A stretch of 64,000 nt of DNA from Closterium sp. Naga37s-1. Its lineage: Eukaryota; Streptophyta; Zygnematophyceae; Desmidiales; Closteriaceae. The notes beneath the pieces were generated by a model that saw only the letters and a program-made list of their open reading frames with translations, ran no database searches and was not told the origin of the DNA. This document shows positions 8,364-20,000 of this stretch, piece by piece. Made by a program: the position numbers and the translations under genes. The stretch lies in NCBI GenBank assembly GCA_947471745.1, contig CANJKZ010000509.1:208501-272500 (forward strand), written 5' to 3'. Numbering within the stretch: the first letter of the stretch is position 1; the number at the start of each line of letters is the position of its first letter.

Positions 8364-11300
8364 CTGGCGAAGTACAGAGTCAGACGGTGGCTGAGACGAC
8401 GGAGACGGCGGAGCAAAGAACAGGCGCGGTTGTGCAGTGCCACCAGCACCAGCAGCTCCAGCACCCCCAGCAGCTCCAGCACCTCCAGCAGCACCAGACC
8501 CCTCAGCGCCAGCTCCTCCAGGACCATCTCCACCAGTAGCAGCACCCTCAGAACCAGCACCTCCAGTCCCAGGGTCCCCAGCCTCAGTGTCACCAGCAGC
8601 AGCACCCCCAGACCCAGGGTCTCCAGCAGTAGCACCGTCAGGCTCAGCACCTCCAGCCCCAGCAGCTCCAGTACCTCCAGTACGAGCACCTCCGGGACCA
8701 GCACCACTCCCAGCTCTAGTGACGGCAGCAGAAGTACCTCCAACGGCAGAGCGCCGAGCTCCAGAAGCGCGACCCTGACGGCGACCGTACCAGTCGTGCA
8801 GCTGCTGAGAGGTGAGAGGTACACGCGGACGAAGGCGGCTACTCCAAGGAGACCGCGCAACAGCAGACTCAGAACCCTCAGCGCCAGCACCCGCAACAGC
8901 TCCAGGACCTCCAGCGCCAGTACCCTCAGCAGCTCCAGAACCTCCAGCTCCAGAACCTCTAGCACCAGCACCCGCAGCAGCTCCAGAACCTCCAGCTCCA
9001 GCACCCTCAGCAGCTCCAGAACCTCCAGCAGAAACAACTCCAGTAGCAGAGTCACCGGCTCCAGCGCCTCTCGCAGCAGGGCCCCTAGCTCCAGCAGCGC
9101 GACCCTGACGGCCAACGTACCACTCGCGCAGCTGCTGTGGGGAGAGAGGGAGTCGACGACGGGAGTGCAGCGGCGAGGTACCAGCGGAGCGACTAAGGAG
9201 ACGGCTGCCCCAGGGAGACTGCTCACCAGACGCCTCAGCGCTCCCAGGTGCAGCAACCCCAGACTCAGTACCCCTAGGCTCAGCACCCCCAGACTCCTCA
9301 CGCCCAGACTCAGCACCCCAAGTCTCCGCACCCCCAAGCTCCGCACCTCCAGGCTCCGCACTCCCACGCTCAGCACCCCTAGGCTCAGCACCCCCAGGCT
9401 CCGCACCCCAAGGCTCAGCACCCCCAGTAGCAGCACCCCGAGGAGGACCACCCTCAGCAGGACCTGAGTCACCAGTGACCTCAACTGGCGCAGGCAAGAG
9501 AGGAGGGTCTACCTGAGACACACCTGAAGGAGCAGGACCGGGAGTGGGGAGGGGGTCTACCTGGGGAGCACCTGGAGCGAGGAAGAGTGGCGGGGGGGGG
9601 AGAGGGGCAGTGCGGTAGGGGAAGAGACGGTAAAAGGGAACCGACTCGTCGAACGTGACGTCCTGAGAGGGGAAGACCCGGCGCGAGGTCGGGTGGTAAA
9701 ACTGCCAACCGGGCGCGTCAGGGACAAAGCCAAGGAAGACACAGGGAACAGCGCGGGCGGAGAGCTTGTCCGCGGTGGTATCGCGGACAAAGGCACGAGC
9801 ACCCCAGACTCGGAAACGCGACGCATCGCCAACCTTCCCCGTCCACAGCAGTGTGGGCGAGGTCTCCGGTAAGGAGACACGGGGCCAGAGGTTGAGCTGA
9901 TGCGCGGCGTAGCGGACCGCAAACGGCCACAGAAAATGGGGGGCAGCCACATGGATCATGGAGGTACGAGCGACCTCCATGACTAAGCCAATGCGGCGCT
10001 CAGCAACCCCATTCTGCTGCGGAGAGGCCGGAAGCTTGAACGACTGGGTGATGCTGTGCTCCTCACAGAAGGCTACCAAGAGGTCGGAGGAAAACTCACC
10101 ACCTCTGTCAGAGTGCAGACGCAGGACGGGAAACTCCGTCCCGAACCGCTCGCGGAGCTGGAGACGAGTAGCGCGGATCCAAGGGATCAAAACATTAGGG
10201 ACCTCACCCTTGGTGCAAAAGGGGAAGACCGTGGTGTAACGCGTGTAGTCGTCGACGACCAGCAGGAAGTACCGCTCGTGGCCTTGTCCACAGACGCGGG
10301 CTGGGCCCCACACGTCCAGGTGGAGAGTCTGCAGGGGAGCCTCTGTGGGAGGGAACGAGGAGGAGTGAGGAGCGGCGCGCTGCCGCCCCTCGACACAGGG
10401 AAGACAGGGAGGAGCAGGCGAGGGTGGGAGGGGAGGGAGAACCCTGGGGAGACCAGAGACAAGGACACGGCGGTGCATGCTGCGAAGGCGCTGCACCGAG
10501 GGGTGACCAAGGCGGTGGTGCCAAAGGAGGGTCTGGTGCGACAAGGCGCGACACGAGCAGGGGGCCGACAACTGACCTGACGCAGACGCAGACGCAACTA
10601 CCTGAGGGGACTCAGTGGTCAGTGTGTACAGGCCCGACCCCGGCTGCCGAGTGAAGGTAGCCAGGTGACGACCCGTCTGAGCACACGTGCAGTGTGTCAC
10701 ACGCTCGTAGGCAGGGGTGAACTGGTGAACACCCGCGTCCTGGAGCGCAGAACCCACCACCAAGTTCGTAGAGAACGAGGGGAGGTAAAGACCCGACAGT
10801 GTGCCGGACGGGACAGCAGGACAAGGGAGGACAGTGGAGGAGGTCGCATGGACTGGACCCCCAGAGGGGTCTGCCAGGGAGACTGGAACCGGCCGACTGA
10901 GTGGCGTGAGGGTGGTGCTCTCGTGAAAGAAGGAGCGAGAAGCACCAGAGTCAAGTGTGAAGGTGTACAAGGCCTGAGCAGGCGCAGTACTAGAGAGAGC
11001 AGACTCACCAGCACCTGGAGCAGCAGCCTCACCAGTACCTAGAGCAGGAGACACACTAGCCCCTAGAGCAGCAGCCTCACCAGCACCTAGAGCAGCAGGC
11101 TCTATACCTGGGTCAGGCGGTACGCACAGGTAACAGGCACGGTCAGCACTAGTAGGCAATGCATACATGGCAGTGAGGATAGCATCATAGTCAAGAGCAA
11201 ATATATCTACCCTCTGCCCAAGCAGCTCCACCCAGTCGGGGAGCTCTGCTTCGTCGCCAAACTCGGTACGCCAGGCGTCGCTCAGACTGGCGAAGCAGCG

Positions 11301-12044
11301 GGACTGTGTGTGACTGAGCGTCCCGCAAGCCTGACCAGTCCGAGCACCAGTGCGAATGACGTACGGGCAGCGAACGGTACTCAGATACCCTCTACTCTGA
11401 GCGTACCACTCACGAAGCTGCTGGGGCGTGCGAGACTCGCGCGGACGTCGCTGGAGCTGCATCTGGACACCGCCAGTAGCAGCAGTAGTAGTAGTAGCAG
11501 CAGTAGCAACAGTAACAGCAGTAGTAGCAGTAGCAGCAGTAGCAGCGCGGCCATCCCTACAACCCCAACTAGCGTACCACTCACTAAGCTGCTGGGGCGT
11601 GAGGGACTCACGCGAACGTCGCTGGAGCTGCATCTGGCCACTGTCAGTAGCAGCAGTAGCAGTAGCAGTAGCAATAGCAGTAGTAGCAGCAGCAGCGCGT
11701 GCAGGGCAGGCGCGGCAGGCAGGCAGGCAGGCGGCATCGCACGAACAAGGTAGGTGCTCACCAGTGGCAGGCAGGGCCGGCGCTCGGCGGGGCCGCAACA
11801 GCGGCCGCAGAGTAGGGCCGCGTCGGCGGTAGGGCAGGTCCGCGACAGCTGCTGCAGGGCGGGGCCGTGACAGCTGCAGGGCGGGGCCGCAACGGCGGCA
11901 GAAGGCTCCGCGGCAGCTGCTGCAGGGTGGGGCCGCGACTGCGGCAGAAGGCTCCGCGACAGCTGCTGCAGGGCAGGGCCGCGACGGCGGCAGGAGGCTC
12001 CGCGGCAGCTGCTGCAGGGCAGGGCCGCGACTGTAGTAGGGCAC
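8364..12044 (-). pseudogene. Copia B gag-pol region, gag knuckle to linker
   Basis: Long frame carrying the same Cys/His cluster as A (CPYVIRTGARTGQAC), protease LDSGASRSFF, GAG-pre-integrase LLWHHRLGHPSVQRL, integrase HLDVWGPARV, LHSDRGGEF and PQQNGVAERR, then the Gly/Ala/Glu-rich linker. Element C lies directly left of it and the continuation of the linker is found at 6224-6821. The first 150 or so residues are low-complexity Ala/Pro/Arg and do not look like a copia Gag. Treated as a fossil because the element is interrupted. Confidence 0.8.
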
Positions 12045-12099
12045 TCCGTGGCAGCTGCTGCAGGAGCGACGGTGGCAGTCAGGCAGGGGCGGCGTCCAG

Positions 12100-12690
12100 G
12101 GGCAGCCGCGAGGAACAGGGGCAGCCGCGGCGCGCGAGGCTGCAGCGCGCTGCGCGAGCTGCGGGCGCGGCGCGCGGGGCTGCAGCGCGACGCGCTAAAC
12201 CCTAAACGCGGCGCGCGGGGCTGCAGCGCGACGCGCGGGCAGCGAACGCGACGCTCGGGGCTGCAGCGCGACGCGCAGGCAGCGGGCGCGACGCGCAGGG
12301 CTGCAGCGCGACGCGCGGGCAGCGGATGCGACGCGCGGGGTTGCAGTGCGACGCGCGGGCTGCGGACGCGACGCGCGGGGCTGCAGCGCGACGCGCGGGC
12401 AGCGGGCGCGTCGCGTGGGGCAGCGACCTGGCCTGACGGGCCTGCAGGGGTGGCTCGCTGGCCTAACGGGCCTGCAGAGGCGGCTAGCAGGCCTGACGGG
12501 CCTACAGGGGCGGCGCTCTGGCCTGACGGGCCTGAAGGGGCGGCTCGCGGGCCTGACGGGCCTGCAGGGACGGCTAGCGGGCCTGACGGGCTTGCAGGGG
12601 CGGCTCGCGGGTCGTACGGGCCTGCAGGGACGGCGCGCTGGCCTAGGGCAGCAGTAGGCAGCGCGAGGGCTGCAGGACGGCGCGCGCAGC
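12100..12690. repeat. GC-rich tandem repeats in the leader of Copia B
   Basis: Two repeat types follow one another. One is a unit of about 36 bp built on GCTGCAGCGCGACGCG (roughly 12110-12420). The other is a unit of about 25-30 bp built on GCCTGACGGGCCTGCAGGG (roughly 12425-12640). They produce long Ala/Arg/Gly-rich frames on both strands that are probably not coding. Confidence 0.7.
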
Positions 12691-12786
12691 GCAGCACGTC
12701 ACAAGGCGAGGCAGGCGCACGTGGGGTAGCGTGGTAACCGCAACGGTAGGTGGGCCCGAAAAAAAAAACGGTCCTACGGACCTAGT

Positions 12787-12798
12787 ACTCTGAAACCA
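12787..12798 (-). other. Primer-binding site of Copia B
   Basis: Minus strand TGGTTTCAGAGT directly after the LTR. It matches the initiator Met-tRNA primer site TGGTATCAGAGC at 10 of 12 bases. Confidence 0.7.
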
Positions 12799-12921
12799 TG
12801 TTAGAATCTAGCAGCAGGAATGAGTGCATTGAACAGAGATGTGGGTACATATGCTAACCCTAATTTGGGTTGTACCCCTTATGGGCAGCCTACACAGCAC
12901 AAGCATTATCATATTTTGACA
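12799..12921 (-). repeat. 5' LTR of Copia B
   Basis: On the minus strand it runs TGTCAAAATATG...GATTCTAACA, 123 bp with TG/CA ends, followed by a primer site. It shares the string GGGGTACA...TTAGGGTT with the LTRs of A and C. Confidence 0.75.
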
Positions 12922-13478
12922 AATTGTCATGTTAGTCTAACTGATTCAACGTTGCTATTTATTGTTCCACATCAGCATGGTTTGCTAACCATGGCTTGTG
13001 TAGTGTCCATAAGCTCATTTCACAGTGTGTAAGAAATTTTCTCGACATTCCTTAGCGCATCCCGCAACATCGCGTACAGCAGTAGCCGTGGTTCGCCCGT
13101 TACTGCTAACGGGGCTTCGCCAACTTCGCGCGCACTGTTTCACCAAACCATGCACCGCTGGCCTGGCTGTGTCGGCTGGCCCGGCTATGTCGGCCTGCAC
13201 TTCGGGACTAGCCCAAGCCTCGTTGCCAGCCTAGCACTAGCTAGCTCGCACGCACCGTGTTACCATTTGCATGTTTCGCGTATAAATGTTCGCTCATGCC
13301 TTCGCTCACATTTTGTACTCGTTTGACACCTAGTGCAATCCTCGCTACCTCGATTTATTGCACCCGGAACAGTATGCATAGAGGGATGAGATTTGAAACT
13401 GATCTGCCTCTATCCGATTGATATGTAGCAGCTTATAGCGGTACTCTCCAGGTGGGTAAGCGGACAACACCTGCGTCG
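12922..13478. other. Intergenic stretch, no gene recognised
   Basis: Only short frames without recognisable domains. It lies between the LTR of Copia B and the miniature LTR element and shows no clear repeat ends. Confidence 0.5.
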
Positions 13479-13617
13479 TGTCAGAGGTCCACTGGTGATC
13501 CCCGATTGATCATAGGGAAGGGTTACAGGCACGTTGGCCTGGGGGGTTATGGGCGCACTTACCCGCTACACAAACAAGCCCTTTTATCCCAATGGTCTAG
13601 TGGTTGGGATTATGACA
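13479..13617 (+). repeat. 5' LTR of the miniature LTR element
   Basis: 139 bp with TG/CA ends, preceded by CGTCG and followed directly by the primer site. Confidence 0.9.
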
Positions 13618-13686
13618 TGGTATCAGAGCGAAGGTCTCAGGTTCGAATCCCGGTGTGTGCACTTCGGGCATCCCAGTGCGGGGGGG

Positions 13687-13825
13687 TGTCAGAGGTCCAC
13701 TGGTGATCCCCGATTGATCCTAGGGAAGGGTTACAAGCACGTTGGCCTGGGGGGTTATGGGCGCACTTACCCGCTACACAAACAAGCCCTCTTATCCCAA
13801 TGGTCTAGTGGTTGGGATTCTGACA
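13687..13825 (+). repeat. 3' LTR of the miniature LTR element
   Basis: 139 bp, about 97% identical to the 5' LTR (four substitutions seen by eye), followed by the CGTCG target duplication. Confidence 0.9.
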
Positions 13826-13830
13826 CGTCG

Positions 13831-15403
13831 CGGGACATTTCCAGTGGGCACGTCAGTACACGTACCCACATGAGAGATTCTGTCATCCTCAGCTTTCCCG
13901 CCACAAATTTATCAAGATGTCTAGTCTGTCGAACTGCCTAGGGAAACGATCAGATTGGGGCCCCAGAGCTCTAGAAAAGTTGCCAACTTGGGACCTCGTG
14001 TTTCGCGAGGAGTCGAGCCTGGGCCGGACCTGTGCCCAACGAATTTCGAGCCTCATCCACGCGGTTCGTCAGACCTGACCACACAAGGTGACGATTTCTT
14101 TCTTGACGACATCGAAAAATTTGACTCGACATTTAAAAATTGACGATTTTTTTTTTTTTTTCGTGCGTCATGCCTTCGAAGGGGTCTCAGCCCTAAACAT
14201 CGTGCCGCATGGTGTTTAGGGTTGATGCTTCCCCAAATATATGCCATCCAAATGGGGTCTATATTTGTTATAGTCACAATAGGCTTGAATGTGCCTAAAA
14301 CGAAAGATAGAGAGCACAGACGGATTTCTGCACAGCGGCTTCAAACGTTGATAGCGTTCTGCTCACAGCTGCAAATGACTTGATTCAAATTGGATCTGGA
14401 GCGTCTTCACGTCGTCTACAATTAGCAATTTAGATTGCACGATTTGATAAAGAATTGACGACACAGCGTCGGTTTGAACGAACGGTACTATGGCAGCCAC
14501 TATAGTCTTAGAACACAAGATAGGAAGAGTTACGAGTTGGGAATGACTCCCAGCTCCTACAAACCCCAAGAGCCGAGGTACAGTGATGTGGAACAGTGCC
14601 ACACTGTCCCCAACCACGAAGGGTCTCGAAACTACCCTTCACTAGGGCCTACACCAAGTGAAATGTTACACTACACAAAGTAATGTAACTATCTTCAATA
14701 TCTTGAGGTGTACCCTTTTGGCAAGCTTCGAAATCACTTGAGGCTTGACACCAAGGCTCGGGCTCTTCATCACAAACTCATCCTTGAGTTCTTGATGGGT
14801 CTACTGCACACACCTGCGACACGCCGAACGTTCGACACAGGACAAAATAGAAACCGCGCACGACAAAATAGAAACCGCGCGCGAGACACAAACGACCGCG
14901 TAACACGCGTCTAGCGATAACTCGCTATTGACTCGACACACACACTCGACATCATGACTCAACATTCACACACAATTATAAGCATGAAATATATATTATC
15001 CCATGCCCTCATACCATTCCATACACACACACATTCACGCACACGGACAACAAGCCGAGTGCAAACCGTAGGGTTGCACCAACAATATTTTGTACCAAAG
15101 CGATGTTGTTTGTTTGGGTTACGATTGTTTTTCTGGGTAATTTACGTGACGAGTCAGTAGCGAATTCCGTCAGCCCCAGGCCAGTAGGTGGTGACCTGGC
15201 TAGAAGGCCAGGCTCGGCCTAACTGCTTAGGTGTGCTGGTTGCTTCGAGGGTACGTAGTAGGGGCGCGACTCACGAGGCCCCAAGTTGGCCACTTTACTG
15301 CTACTCTGGGGCCCCTTTCTGATCTTTTCCCAACTGCTTAAAATCTGGGAAGGGTTACCACAAGCGGACGAAACGTTGTATTCGCTCGCCGGCTGCCATC
15401 GCC
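13831..15403. other. Non-coding stretch with an inverted repeat pair
   Basis: No gene recognised. A segment of about 60 bp at 13938-14005 (containing GGGGCCCCAGAG and CCAACTTGGG) recurs in inverse orientation at about 15265-15330 at roughly 80% identity. The 1.3 kb between could be a decayed inverted-repeat element, but I see no target duplication. A run of about 16 T (near 14145-14160) could be the poly(A) end of a minus-strand retroposon. A small direct repeat, GACAAAATAGAAACCGCGC, occurs twice near 14842-14881. Confidence 0.4.
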
Positions 15404-15479
15404 TCTTGGTCGGTAAACCCCCTTTTCGTTTTCCAACCTCGTCAACCACGTTCAGCTTCCTCTTCATCGCTCAGCGGCG

Positions 15480-16216
15480 CAATCCATGGATCTCACACCC
15501 AGACTCCCGAACTTCCTCCCAGCCTTACCTAGAGCTTGTCAAACTCCTCGCCGCCTAGGCGCGTTCCCCTTCCTCGACAACGCTTCCAAGCTAGGCTGGT
15601 TTTTAGGTAAGTTCTGGCTCTGGATCCTCGTTTTTTCCTTTTTCCGCCTTGCTGCCCCCACTGCTCCCAACCGTTAACAGGCCCGCCCTGCTGCATAATC
15701 CAACCTTCACGGACGAGGCAAGGGACGCGCTCCCCTTCACGAGCCTGCGCCAGCCCAAGTTTACGCCCAGCCCTTTCTCGAAATCTCGCAACCAGCTATG
15801 CTGGTTTTTTGGTGGCTCTCGTCAACCCCCTCAGGTAAGTTTTCTCTACGCCTGCCCTGTTGACCTTTTCTTAAATTGAGTTCCTGTTCCACCGCCTTTG
15901 GCTCCCCGTTCTCTTTTCCTCTTTACTAGCTCTTTTGCACTGTGCTGCCCTTGGTTCTTTGCGTCTTCTCGCCCTCTGTTTTTGCATCCCCCCTTTACAA
16001 CTGATCGTCCCCCCCCGTGCAACTCTCCAGCGCCAGGATCCCTCGATCTATCCTCTCGCCTTCGGAACAATCTCGAACCCTCCCCCTGTGACACTTTTCT
16101 CCAGCCTGCGTCGCGTCGATGCACGCTATACTTTCTTTGATTTCACGTCTTCCTTCATCGATGTGCGCTTGGCTGCCTTCCCTGTAGACATCGTTACACG
16201 CCCTCCACCTCTCTAG
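15480..16216 (+). pseudogene. LINE ORF1-like remnant
   Basis: Frames switch several times. The most convincing part is 16110-16216 (ARYTFFDFTSSFIDVRLAAF), which has the look of an RNA-binding ORF1 strand-helix segment. Upstream pieces (such as NPTFTDEARDAL near 15700) fit an ORF1 N-terminus only weakly. Frameshifts and stops make this non-functional. Confidence 0.4.
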
Positions 16217-16507
16217 TCTCTCGCCAGTACCAAGTTGACCTTTCGCTTCCTTATCTCAACGTAACTGAATGTTTCTCGCGCAACTCGAGATGCCGCTTAG
16301 GCTCCGAGTTTGCTCTATGGGACTGCAGTGGCCTTTGCCTACGCAATCCACACCTTTTAACACCAGTCTACATCTGGGCTTACCGTTTATATACCCTCCT
16401 GACGGTTCAGTTTCCTTTAATCTCCTCTCCAACCCACCTCATCCATGGCTGCTTGCCTCGTTCCCAACTTCCACGACGGTTTTTTCCGTGGCGATTCCTG
16501 TGTCACG

Positions 16508-17041
16508 TCACGTCGCAGCGCACGATTGCTCTCTGCGCCTCCTCCTCTGCCTCCGGCGGCGTGCCGCGAAGGACGCGTGATCCGCGTCACAGTGATTATT
16601 GGCACAGTAACGACACGCGTGGGACGAGAAGTTCAGCAGCATAGGCGAACCACCGTTGTTCAGGGAGATGGCAGCCGGAATGCGCTGGAAGTGGGGGTCG
16701 TCAGCAGAGGGAATCGGGATGCCATCGAGAATAGTGAAGGCCACCCCTTCGTACGGGTCCTTCACCCGGTGGAGGTGCTGGAGATCGCTCAGCCATGGCA
16801 GGCCATCATCCGTGGTTGCCGCGAGGAGGTAGGCTTTGATATCCTCCGGCTCGTAGTAAGTGGGAACGTTGCGGATAGACAGTGTGGTGGCGCCAGATGC
16901 CTTAGCAGCGGTAAACTCGGGGTCAGGATCTTCGAAGACCTTGAGGAGGACAGAGCGAGAGTTCGCCAGCCGGAGCGTGAGCGGGAAGAGGTTGCAGAAG
17001 GAGACGGCATCGTCAGCAGAAGCCCAATGGCTGCCGCTCAC
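16508..17041 (-). pseudogene. LINE ORF1 segment in reverse orientation (RRM plus zinc knuckle)
   Basis: A 177-residue minus-strand frame with an RRM-like stretch (TTLSIRNVPTYYEPEDIKAY, then DPYEGVAFTILDGIPIP). It is followed by CRYCANNHCDADH, a CCHC-like knuckle, and an Arg-rich tail. This is the typical content of a plant LINE ORF1, yet it is antiparallel to the ORF2 that directly follows on the plus strand. The neighbouring endonuclease lacks its first half, so the block probably arose by inversion with loss at the junction, for example by twin priming (inference). Confidence 0.55.
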
Positions 17042-20000
17042 ACTCCCTCCTTCACTACCTCAGCGCACCCTGCACCCGGTGGGATTTCCGTCTTGATTTT
17101 TAACAAGGCTATCACTATCTCCTCGCACGCACCCTCTCTTGATGGTAGACTTCTCTCGGTCCACCTGAATTATTTACATGAACAAATACGCCTAATTGCA
17201 CTCTACGCCCCTACAGCGACTATCCCTCGTCGTATGTGGTGGCGGTCCGTTCTCTCCTCAGCCCTAGATGACCCTTCCTCAGCCGCTTTCACTATCGTCA
17301 CAGGCAATTTCAACTCGTTTGACTGTGCTCACGATCGCAATCGCCCGCTGCATGGGCATGAACGCAGTGAAGCAACTTTGTTTTCTACCCTCATGACACA
17401 TCACTCCCTCGCCGATTCCTTCCGTCTCCTCCACCCCACTGTTACACTTTTTTCCTTTTTCAGCCGACACCGCTCCACCGCCTCCCCTTCAGCACCCCCT
17501 CCTGCAGCCCGCCTGGATCGAACCTATATATCCCGCGCTGCGCAACACCGCCTCTCTGCCACTCCGTATGTTCTGACTCCCTCTGGAGTTTCCGATCATG
17601 CCTTGGCCCCAATTTGTTCACTCTTGTTTGATAATCCAGCGATCGCCCCAAGACCTTGGCGCCTTACCACATCCCTTATTTGCCGACCTAAGCTCCCTCG
17701 CCTCACCGATGAATATCTTAATCTCCTCCCTCCCTCTCCCACCCCTATCGACTGGGATCTGTGGAAGTTCAGCCTCTGTCTCTAAGACTATGGACCACCT
17801 ACGTCAGCAAATTTGTACCTTGCAACTCCAAATAGCTACTCAACTGTCAGACCCCTCGGTGACAAACTCCCTCCTACGCGCCAAACAACAACTGGCTTCG
17901 TATGAGGCGTCGAAAACGGCAGAAGTGGCCCTAAAAGCGAAACTCAAAATCGAAATTCATAGAGAAATGGGGCTCTCCTCACTTTTAGTAGGTTTTGGCT
18001 CACGCACCAAAGCCTCTCTCATCTCGTCTATCACCATGCCGAATGGACAAGCAACATCGGACCTGCCAACAATGACCATGACTTGCACCAATTTTTTCAA
18101 ATCACTCTACAGCGGTCGCACCTCAATTTCGAGGGACGCCTCCTTTTGGCAACATATTCCCCGCACACATCTTCCCTCCTCTCTCCTCACCCGTCTTGCC
18201 GGCCCTATCTCTCGCCTAGAGGTTGGAACAGCCATCTCCCAACTCGCACGAGGGAAAACCCCAGGCCCTGACGGCCTCCCCGGAGAGCTTTACAAACACT
18301 ACAAGCCCAGATTTGCCCCAGCCTTCCACTCGCTCTTCAACCCAGAGGTCCCATTTACATCCCTGCCTCCTTCCATGCTCCGTGGCCGCACAGTCCTCAT
18401 TCCCAAAAAAGGCGACTCCTCTCGGCCAGATAACCTCCGCCCAATCACTCTCATGAATGCCGATTACAAAATTCTCGCGCTGTGCCTTGCCAACAGACTC
18501 CAAAAAGCCCTCCGGTGTATGATTCACCCTTCCCAAACGGCGTTCATTCAGCACCGGAAAATTGGGGATACCATCAATGATACTCTTGACATTATGGACT
18601 GGGCCTTGTTCACCAATGCACCCCTCCTAGTCCTCACGGTTGACCTTCGCAAGGCCTACGATTCGGTGGATTGTCTATTCCTTCTCCAATGCCTTGCACA
18701 TTTGGGTGTGCCCGAGGCCTTCATCCACTGGGTCCGCCTTATGCATACAGGCACATCCACGTGCATCTCAGTCAATAACAACGAAGGCCCAGTCTTCCCA
18801 GTAAACACTGGCGTTCGACAGGGATGCCCTCTGGCACCACTCTTGTTCATTTGTATGATCGAAGTCTTCCATCGTTACACCTCCCTCTCCCTCCCTGGGT
18901 TCGCCCTCTCAGCGACACAACGCCGTCTCATGGCATGCTATGCTGATGATATTACAATGTTCCTTAATTCTAATTCTGAACTTGCCCTTTCTCTTGCCCT
19001 CCTCGCCCAGTTTGCCACTGTATCGGGTGAATATCCTAACTGGGAAAAATGCTCAATTATCCCTTTTAATATCCCATCCTCTCTTATCACTGCAGCAGGC
19101 CAAATCCCGATCCGCCTCCCACATGAAGCCGAACGTATACTGGGATCTTCGTAGAACTTGGTTCCCCGGGGCACACCACCTAGACTACAACCCTTGCCCG
19201 TGTCCAACGCATCGCTAAGTTTCTTGCCACACTGCACGCCACTGCCATGTGTAGGAAATATCTATGTTCTACATACCTTAGTTTCGTGATTTCCTTCCCT
19301 GCGCGCTTTCAACCGGCTCCTGCAGTGATTTGCAAAGCTCTTGACCGCACAATAAATACCTTCCTTGGAGCGTCAAAGTTCAAAGAACAAGGTCGTACGA
19401 CGCAACTAATCCCTAAACGAATCCTGTAAACCAGGTTAAACATGGTGGTTTAGGTGCAACGGCCCCCTCCACTCAGATACGAGCCCTTTCGATACAGCGT
19501 GCCCTACGCCGCTTTGGCGCCTCCTCCGCGGAGTCTGTAGCCCGCACGTGCATCCCTTTGCCTTACGGGCCTCACGCTTTCCTTGCTCATGACGCCATTC
19601 TTCGTCCAGGTATTCTGCCCCCCTCCACTCCCCCGCGAATCCGGGATGAACTCTCTGCGCTCCTTTCTCTCAAACCTACTGTCCTCCCCCCCCCCCCGAC
19701 TTGATCCGCGCTGTATTCTCAATGAACCTATTGCTTTCAACCGCTCAATTCTCAAGCCCAACAAGATCCCTTTCGGAACCCTTAAAGGAGAACACTTTCT
19801 CCTCTCCCTTCAACTAAGGATAGGGCATATTTTCCGCTCTACCTCCTCTGCTGCTCGCCCCATTACTGAAGAGGAGTTCATTGAACACTGTCCACCTTCT
19901 GACTACCCTGCTGGTCGTAAACTCCTTCATGAGATCATTGAAGCCATTCCTCGTGAGTGGAAACTTTTACTCTCCGACCCCCCTCCACCCCAGGTAGCAG

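Larger units (their letters stand above)
6224..12921 (-). mobile_element. Ty1/copia LTR retrotransposon B (interrupted by A and C)
   Basis: Reading leftwards: 5' LTR 12921-12799, primer site 12798-12787, GC-rich leader with repeats, gag-pol region 12044-8364, element C (8358-6827), more pol (6821-6224), then element A, which separates B from the rest of its pol and its 3' LTR beyond the left edge. The protein is related to A along its length: protease, integrase and the variable linker match closely. It is broken by at least two insertions, and the gag-proximal part does not resemble A's Gag. AATTG (12922-12926) would be the right-hand target duplication; the partner is outside. Confidence 0.85.
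13479..13825 (+). mobile_element. Complete miniature (SMART/TRIM-like) LTR element, 347 bp
   Basis: Two 139-bp LTRs (13479-13617 and 13687-13825, TGTCAGAGG...CTGACA) differ at four positions. They enclose only 69 bp: a perfect initiator Met-tRNA primer site TGGTATCAGAGC (13618-13629), a short spacer and a G-rich polypurine tract (about 13678-13686). The 5-bp target duplication CGTCG flanks it (13474-13478 and 13826-13830). There is no coding capacity. The LTR end holds TGGTCTAGTGG (A-box-like) and the spacer GGTTCGAATCC (B-box-like), spaced as in a tRNA gene. A solo LTR of the same family lies at 47538-47674, so the family has been mobile here. Confidence 0.93.

Noticed and set aside
8430-9467. 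Plus-strand Ser/Arg/Thr-rich 345-residue frame
   Set aside because: It is the complement of the Ala/Gly linker of Copia B; periodic composition comes from the repeat.
11381-12697. Minus-strand 438-residue Ala/Pro-rich frame in the leader of B
   Set aside because: Arises from GC-rich tandem repeats and overlaps the gag-pol frame; no Gag similarity.
13590-13665. Possible tRNA gene inside the miniature LTR element
   Set aside because: A and B boxes are present, but there is no acceptor-stem or anticodon-stem pairing, and the segment straddles an LTR end and primer site.
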